This document shows positions 5,395-8,332 of a stretch of DNA of 8,332 nucleotides, one piece after another. Position 1 is the stretch's first letter. Each line of letters opens with the position of its first letter. Origin of the DNA: Acidobacteriota bacterium (GTDB lineage Bacteria > Acidobacteriota > Vicinamibacteria > Vicinamibacterales > JACQTH01); assembly GCA_016210935.1 (NCBI GenBank), contig JACQTH010000223.1, positions 1 to 8,332 of the forward strand. The letters are read 5' to 3'. Both the position numbers and the translations under genes were made by a program. The notes beneath the pieces were generated by a model. It made no database searches, had not been told where the DNA came from, and saw only the letters and a list, made by a program, of their open reading frames with translations.

Positions 5395-6654
5395 CTACGA
5401 CTCCCCGCTCACAAGGCGTCGAATCATGTCGAGGGCGGCCTGCGACGCTTGGAACTTGATCATCTCGCGCGACCCGGGAAACTGAAACCGCCGCGCCCAG
5501 GGCTCGCCCTTCCACACCGCCGCGACGAAGACCGTGCCGACCGGCTTCCCCTCGCGGCCACCGCCAGGCCCCGCAATCCCGGTGATCGCCACGCCGACAT
5601 CAACAGCCGCACGGGCGCGGACGCCGCGCGCCATTTCAATCGCGACCTTATCGCTGACGGCTCCGTACGCTTCGATCGATTCAGGCAACACGCCGAGCAG
5701 ATCGACTTTTGACCGGTTGCTGTAACAGACGACGGCGCGTTCCACGTAGTCCGAGCTTCCAGCGACGTCGGTCAGGCGCGAGGTCGCCAGACCGCCCGTG
5801 CATGATTCGGCGAGCGCCACGTGGAGATGCCGGTCGCGCAGCAATCCTCCCACCACTTCCTCCATGGTCCTGCCGTCGACGCTGAAGACATCGGGCGCCA
5901 GCGCCTGGACGAGCTCGCTGACCGCGTCATCCAGCCGCGAATCTGCTTCCCGCGAATCGTCAGACCGCACCGAGAGGTGGAGCTCGATCTGACCGGGACT
6001 GGCCAGAATCGTGGTCGAAACCGGCAGCTGGCCGGCGGTCCAGCGGCTGTAGACCGGTTGCGCGGCTTCCTCGACATGCGATTCCGTGCGGCCCGACACG
6101 CGCACGACACGGCGGATCACCTTCATGCCCGCTGTCCGCGGCTCGAGATGCTCCCGGAGGACGACATCGAGCATCGGTTTCATTTCCCGCGGGGGGCCCG
6201 GCAGCAGAACCACGGTTTTGTCCTCGCGCCGAATCACGAGGCCCGGCGCCGTGCCGTTCGGATTGTCCAGCACCGCCGCGCCGCGGGGGACCATCGCCTG
6301 ACGACGGTTGATTTCCGGCATTCGGAGCCCGCGTCGCTCGAAGCGTCGTCGAATGCGCGCCGTGATCGATTCGTCCTCCACGAGTGGCAGCGCGAGCACC
6401 TCCGCGACGACTTCCCGCGTCAGATCGTCTTCGGTCGGCCCGAGACCGCCGGTCAGAACGATCAGGTCCGCCCGGCCGAGCGCCTGCACGAACAGCGCGC
6501 GAAGATCGCCGCGATCGTCGCCCACGATCGCTTTCGCGCGCACGTCGATCCCGATGTCGTTCAGACGCTGCGTGATGGCCAGCGAGTTCGTGTCCACGCG
6601 GTGCGGCGTCAGCAGCTCGCTGCCCACCGCGATGATTTCAGCGCGGTGCAACAT
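5395..6654 (-). CDS. cinA: CinA: competence/damage-inducible protein, nicotinamide-nucleotide amidase
   Basis: A 419-residue two-domain protein. The N-terminal MoCF/COG1058 domain (about 4-170) has VGSELL (10-15), LTGGLGPTEDDLT (67-79) and LLPGPPREM (150-158); in homologues it acts as an ADP-ribose pyrophosphatase. A linker leads to the PncC-type domain (about 262-416), with AESCTGGL (282-289) holding the catalytic serine and AITGIAGPGGG (356-366). This domain deamidates NMN to nicotinate mononucleotide, recycling pyridine nucleotides. Length matches full CinA. The ATG at 6654 has only a weak GGA about 12 bases upstream. The 45-base gap after pgpA holds G/C-rich sequence (GGGCACCTGACCCC) without a convincing promoter or terminator. 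The order pgpA-cinA-thpR is widespread, often before recA; here plsY follows instead. The competence name is historical and no competence genes are nearby. Confidence 0.95.
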   Translation of the reverse strand: MLHRAEIIAVGSELLTPHRVDTNSLAITQRLNDIGIDVRAKAIVGDDRGDLRALFVQALGRADLIVLTGGLGPTEDDLTREVVAEVLALPLVEDESITARIRRRFERRGLRMPEINRRQAMVPRGAAVLDNPNGTAPGLVIRREDKTVVLLPGPPREMKPMLDVVLREHLEPRTAGMKVIRRVVRVSGRTESHVEEAAQPVYSRWTAGQLPVSTTILASPGQIELHLSVRSDDSREADSRLDDAVSELVQALAPDVFSVDGRTMEEVVGGLLRDRHLHVALAESCTGGLATSRLTDVAGSSDYVERAVVCYSNRSKVDLLGVLPESIEAYGAVSDKVAIEMARGVRARAAVDVGVAITGIAGPGGGREGKPVGTVFVAAVWKGEPWARRFQFPGSREMIKFQASQAALDMIRRLVSGES

Positions 6655-6699
6655 TGATCAAACGTCCAGGGTTCCGGGTCGAGGGGTCAGGTGCCCTTT

Positions 6700-7173
6700 C
6701 TACGCGGCGAGCCAGAGCAATCCTCGAAGCGCGACGTTCGCGTAGATCGCGGCCATCGCGTCATCTGCCATCACGCCGAGGCCTCCGGGCAGCCGTTCGA
6801 GTCGGGCAGCCGGATACGGCTTGATGATGTCGAACAGACGGAAGACGAAGAATCCCACGATCGCCGCCCCCCATCCAACCGGAACAAATGCCAGGGTCAT
6901 AAGCATGCCGGCCACTTCATCGATCACCACCGGCCCCGGATCGATCCCACCAAAGTGACGCTCCGCGATGGTCGCGCTCCAGACGCCGGACGCGAACAGC
7001 GTGACGATAGCCGCAACCAGCGCAGTCTGAAACCAGCCGGGCCCCGCGGCGTACAACAGCCAGTACAGCACGAGACCGCCGAGCGACCCTACGGTGCCGG
7101 GGACAATCGGGACGTATCCAATGTAGCCGAAGGTGGAAAGCAGAATCGCGGCGCGCCTGCTCACGTCTTGCAA
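6700..7173 (-). CDS. pgpA: Phosphatidylglycerophosphatase A
   Basis: A 157-residue inner-membrane phosphatase that removes the phosphate from phosphatidylglycerophosphate to give phosphatidylglycerol. Family motifs: GTVGSLGGL (26-34), DPGPVVIDEVAGM (78-90), and FRLFDIIKPYPA followed by LERLPGG and GVMADDAMA (about 110-140). The acidic residues in the DEVAGM and ADD blocks are the conserved metal-binding type. Hydrophobic stretches at about 28-44, 48-66 and 92-112 are consistent with membrane helices. The start is uncertain. I use TTG at 7173 (AGGA lies about 11 bases upstream), but GTG at 7164 would give a protein starting SRRAAILLSTFGYIG. It lies 13 bases after the RDD gene and 45 before cinA. 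With plsY and gpsA downstream, the run holds three steps of phospholipid synthesis. Confidence 0.94.
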   Translation of the reverse strand: MQDVSRRAAILLSTFGYIGYVPIVPGTVGSLGGLVLYWLLYAAGPGWFQTALVAAIVTLFASGVWSATIAERHFGGIDPGPVVIDEVAGMLMTLAFVPVGWGAAIVGFFVFRLFDIIKPYPAARLERLPGGLGVMADDAMAAIYANVALRGLLWLAA

Positions 7174-7186
7174 AGCCGATGCGGTC

Positions 7187-8056
7187 CTAGCCGGCTTTGA
7201 CGACGCGGGTGCCGGTCAGCCGATCGTGCAGCGCACGGCGATCCTCGTCGAAAAAGGCGGGAACGAAACCGAGGCCGAGCGGAAGCGCCGACACGAGATA
7301 GGCGAGCGTGCGAACCACCGCGTGACCGAAGTCGACCGCTTGATCGCCTTCCCCGACGACCCGGATCCCGGCCGTCATCTTGCCGACCGTTTGCCCACCC
7401 GCCGCCGTGAACGCCGCGAAGTAGCCGCCGTTCAACAGCAGGAAAAAGCCCAGCAACGGCAGAACCGGCAGGACGACGAATTCCAGCAGCGTGAGACGGC
7501 AGAGGCGGAGGGTAAAGTACATGACGCTCGCGTCGATCGCCCCGACAAGCAGCAGATCGATCGCCGCCGCGAGCAGCCGTTTCCCGGCATCGGCGGGCTC
7601 GGCCATCTGTCGGGACAGCGCCGGCTCTGCGTGCCAGGACGGTTCCCAGGACGGCGCGCTGTCTTCGGGTTGGAGATCGAGATCAGAGGACGGGGGCGCC
7701 GCGCGAGGACGAAGACGCGGTGACTGAGGCGCCTGACGACGGACCGCAAGGGGCGGACGCGGCGGCGCCGCGGGACCCACTAATGGACCTTCATCGGCGG
7801 GTTCCGCCCGGTGGTTGAACAACGGCAGCTCGGCCGACGCGCGGGGCGCCGGCTCGGGCGCCCCGATGATCCTATCCAGATCGATGGAACGACCTGACGG
7901 GTGAGCAGGGCGCAGCTCATCGATCGCATCGGCTTTCACGGATCTCGGCGCCGCGCGTGCATCGCCGGGCTGATCCGCCAGCGAGAACTCGTAGCCGCAA
8001 TTGCGACACCGATCCCCGTCCTCGAACCCGACATAATCGCACTTGGGGCACTTCAT
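7187..8056 (-). CDS. Zinc-ribbon / RDD-family membrane protein
   Basis: A 289-residue protein of unknown function. Residues 3-20 form a short zinc ribbon with two CxxC pairs (C3, C6, C17, C20). A long linker rich in Pro, Ala and Arg (about 28-155) probably has no fixed fold; it includes ELPLF (76-80), GPLVGP (90-95) and PRPPLAVRR (99-107), which look like conserved short motifs rather than random linker. The C-terminal RDD domain (about 158-286) has the name-giving Arg and Asp residues (R160, D167, D278 in HDRLTGTRVV), the loop GGQTVGKMTAGIRVV (220-234) and three or more membrane helices (about 161-181, 190-216, 247-268). Some RDD proteins have been linked to ion transport, but nothing here fixes a substrate. 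The ATG overlaps the upstream stop as ATGA, so the two are probably translationally coupled. Confidence 0.88.
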   Translation of the reverse strand: MKCPKCDYVGFEDGDRCRNCGYEFSLADQPGDARAAPRSVKADAIDELRPAHPSGRSIDLDRIIGAPEPAPRASAELPLFNHRAEPADEGPLVGPAAPPRPPLAVRRQAPQSPRLRPRAAPPSSDLDLQPEDSAPSWEPSWHAEPALSRQMAEPADAGKRLLAAAIDLLLVGAIDASVMYFTLRLCRLTLLEFVVLPVLPLLGFFLLLNGGYFAAFTAAGGQTVGKMTAGIRVVGEGDQAVDFGHAVVRTLAYLVSALPLGLGFVPAFFDEDRRALHDRLTGTRVVKAG

Positions 8057-8332
8057 TCCGGGTGACGGGCGGCCGGCGGGCCCTTGAGCAGCACTTGCTG
8101 GATTTCAGCGCGCAGCCGTTCCGCCTGCGGCCAGAGCGGATCGGTGCGGGGAACACTTTCGAGCGTCCGGAACGCGTCGCGCAGCCTGCCGTCCGAGAAC
8201 AGCTGGCGCGCCCGCGACATCATGAGCTCCGAGGGACGCACGATCGGCACCGGTTCGCTGGCGACAGGGGCCGCAGCGATCGGTTCTGATCCTGTTCGGA
8301 GCCAGGGGATCTCGAACCGCACGTACGGCTCC
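8053..8332 (-). CDS. Unrecognised protein with TPR-like C-terminal helices, 5' end outside window
   Basis: The frame is open to the window edge, so this is probably the C-terminal part of a longer protein; a GTG at 8322 would give only 89 residues. I do not recognise the family. The visible part reads EPYVRFEIPWLRTG, then a Pro/Ala/Val-rich linker, then about 50 residues with the spacing of a TPR-like helix pair (ARQLFSDGRLRDAFRTLESVPRTDPLWPQAERLRAEIQQVL). No signal peptide or membrane segment is visible. Its TGA overlaps the start of the RDD gene (ATGA), so the two products may work together. The coding frame is supported by the coupled overlap and by codons rich in third-position G/C; the function is not. 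Confidence 0.6.
   Translation of the reverse strand, partial: EPYVRFEIPWLRTGSEPIAAAPVASEPVPIVRPSELMMSRARQLFSDGRLRDAFRTLESVPRTDPLWPQAERLRAEIQQVLLKGPPAARHPE

Noticed and set aside
6655..6699. Promoter or terminator between pgpA and cinA
   Set aside because: The 45-base gap has G/C-rich partial symmetry (GGGCACCTGACCCC) but no -10/-35 pair and no stem with a T-run.
1..8332. tRNA, rRNA, 4.5S RNA, CRISPR array, transposase or phage genes
   Set aside because: The window is almost fully covered by eleven minus-strand genes. The gaps are too short for these features and I saw no matching motifs.

Overview
This window looks like high-GC chromosomal DNA from a free-living bacterium. All eleven genes lie on the minus strand, so transcription runs from high to low coordinates. 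The proteins resemble deep-branching Gram-negative phyla. Short palindromic repeats sit between the genes, and their translations ('GPAKAGHY', 'LRQGFGGQAALPAVARS', 'RRSLGEGGW') are ones I associate from memory with Acidobacteriota, especially Vicinamibacteria. That assignment is an inference; no 16S or other taxonomic marker is present.

Layout in transcription order: a gene cut by the window edge with a TPR-like helical segment (8332-8053); a zinc-ribbon/RDD membrane protein coupled to it by an ATGA overlap (8056-7187); pgpA (7173-6700); cinA (6654-5395); thpR (5365-4778); plsY (4740-4009); gpsA (4009-3017), joined to plsY by a TAATG overlap; ftsY (2999-2076); ribE (2069-1470); ribBA (1454-210); and the first 45 codons of ffh (135-1). 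The gaps from the left window edge to ribBA are at most 45 bases, which suggests one long transcription unit. Only ffh has a leader of its own (74 bases), with a good candidate sigma70 promoter and a hairpin.

Functionally the run mixes envelope building and cofactor supply. GpsA makes glycerol-3-phosphate, PlsY acylates it, and PgpA completes phosphatidylglycerol. FtsY and Ffh are the two protein partners of SRP-dependent membrane targeting. RibBA and RibE make riboflavin precursors and riboflavin. CinA and ThpR are a commonly co-located NMN-deamidase/RNA 2',3'-phosphodiesterase pair.

I see no phage, transposase, CRISPR, toxin, defence or otherwise exotic system. The most interesting signals are structural. 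Palindromic REP-like elements occupy three successive junctions (cinA/thpR, thpR/plsY, plsY/gpsA). One has the thpR stop codon in its loop. Another appears to have been translated into a roughly 45-residue tail on PlsY that runs directly into the gpsA start. No stretch longer than 300 bases lacks a gene.
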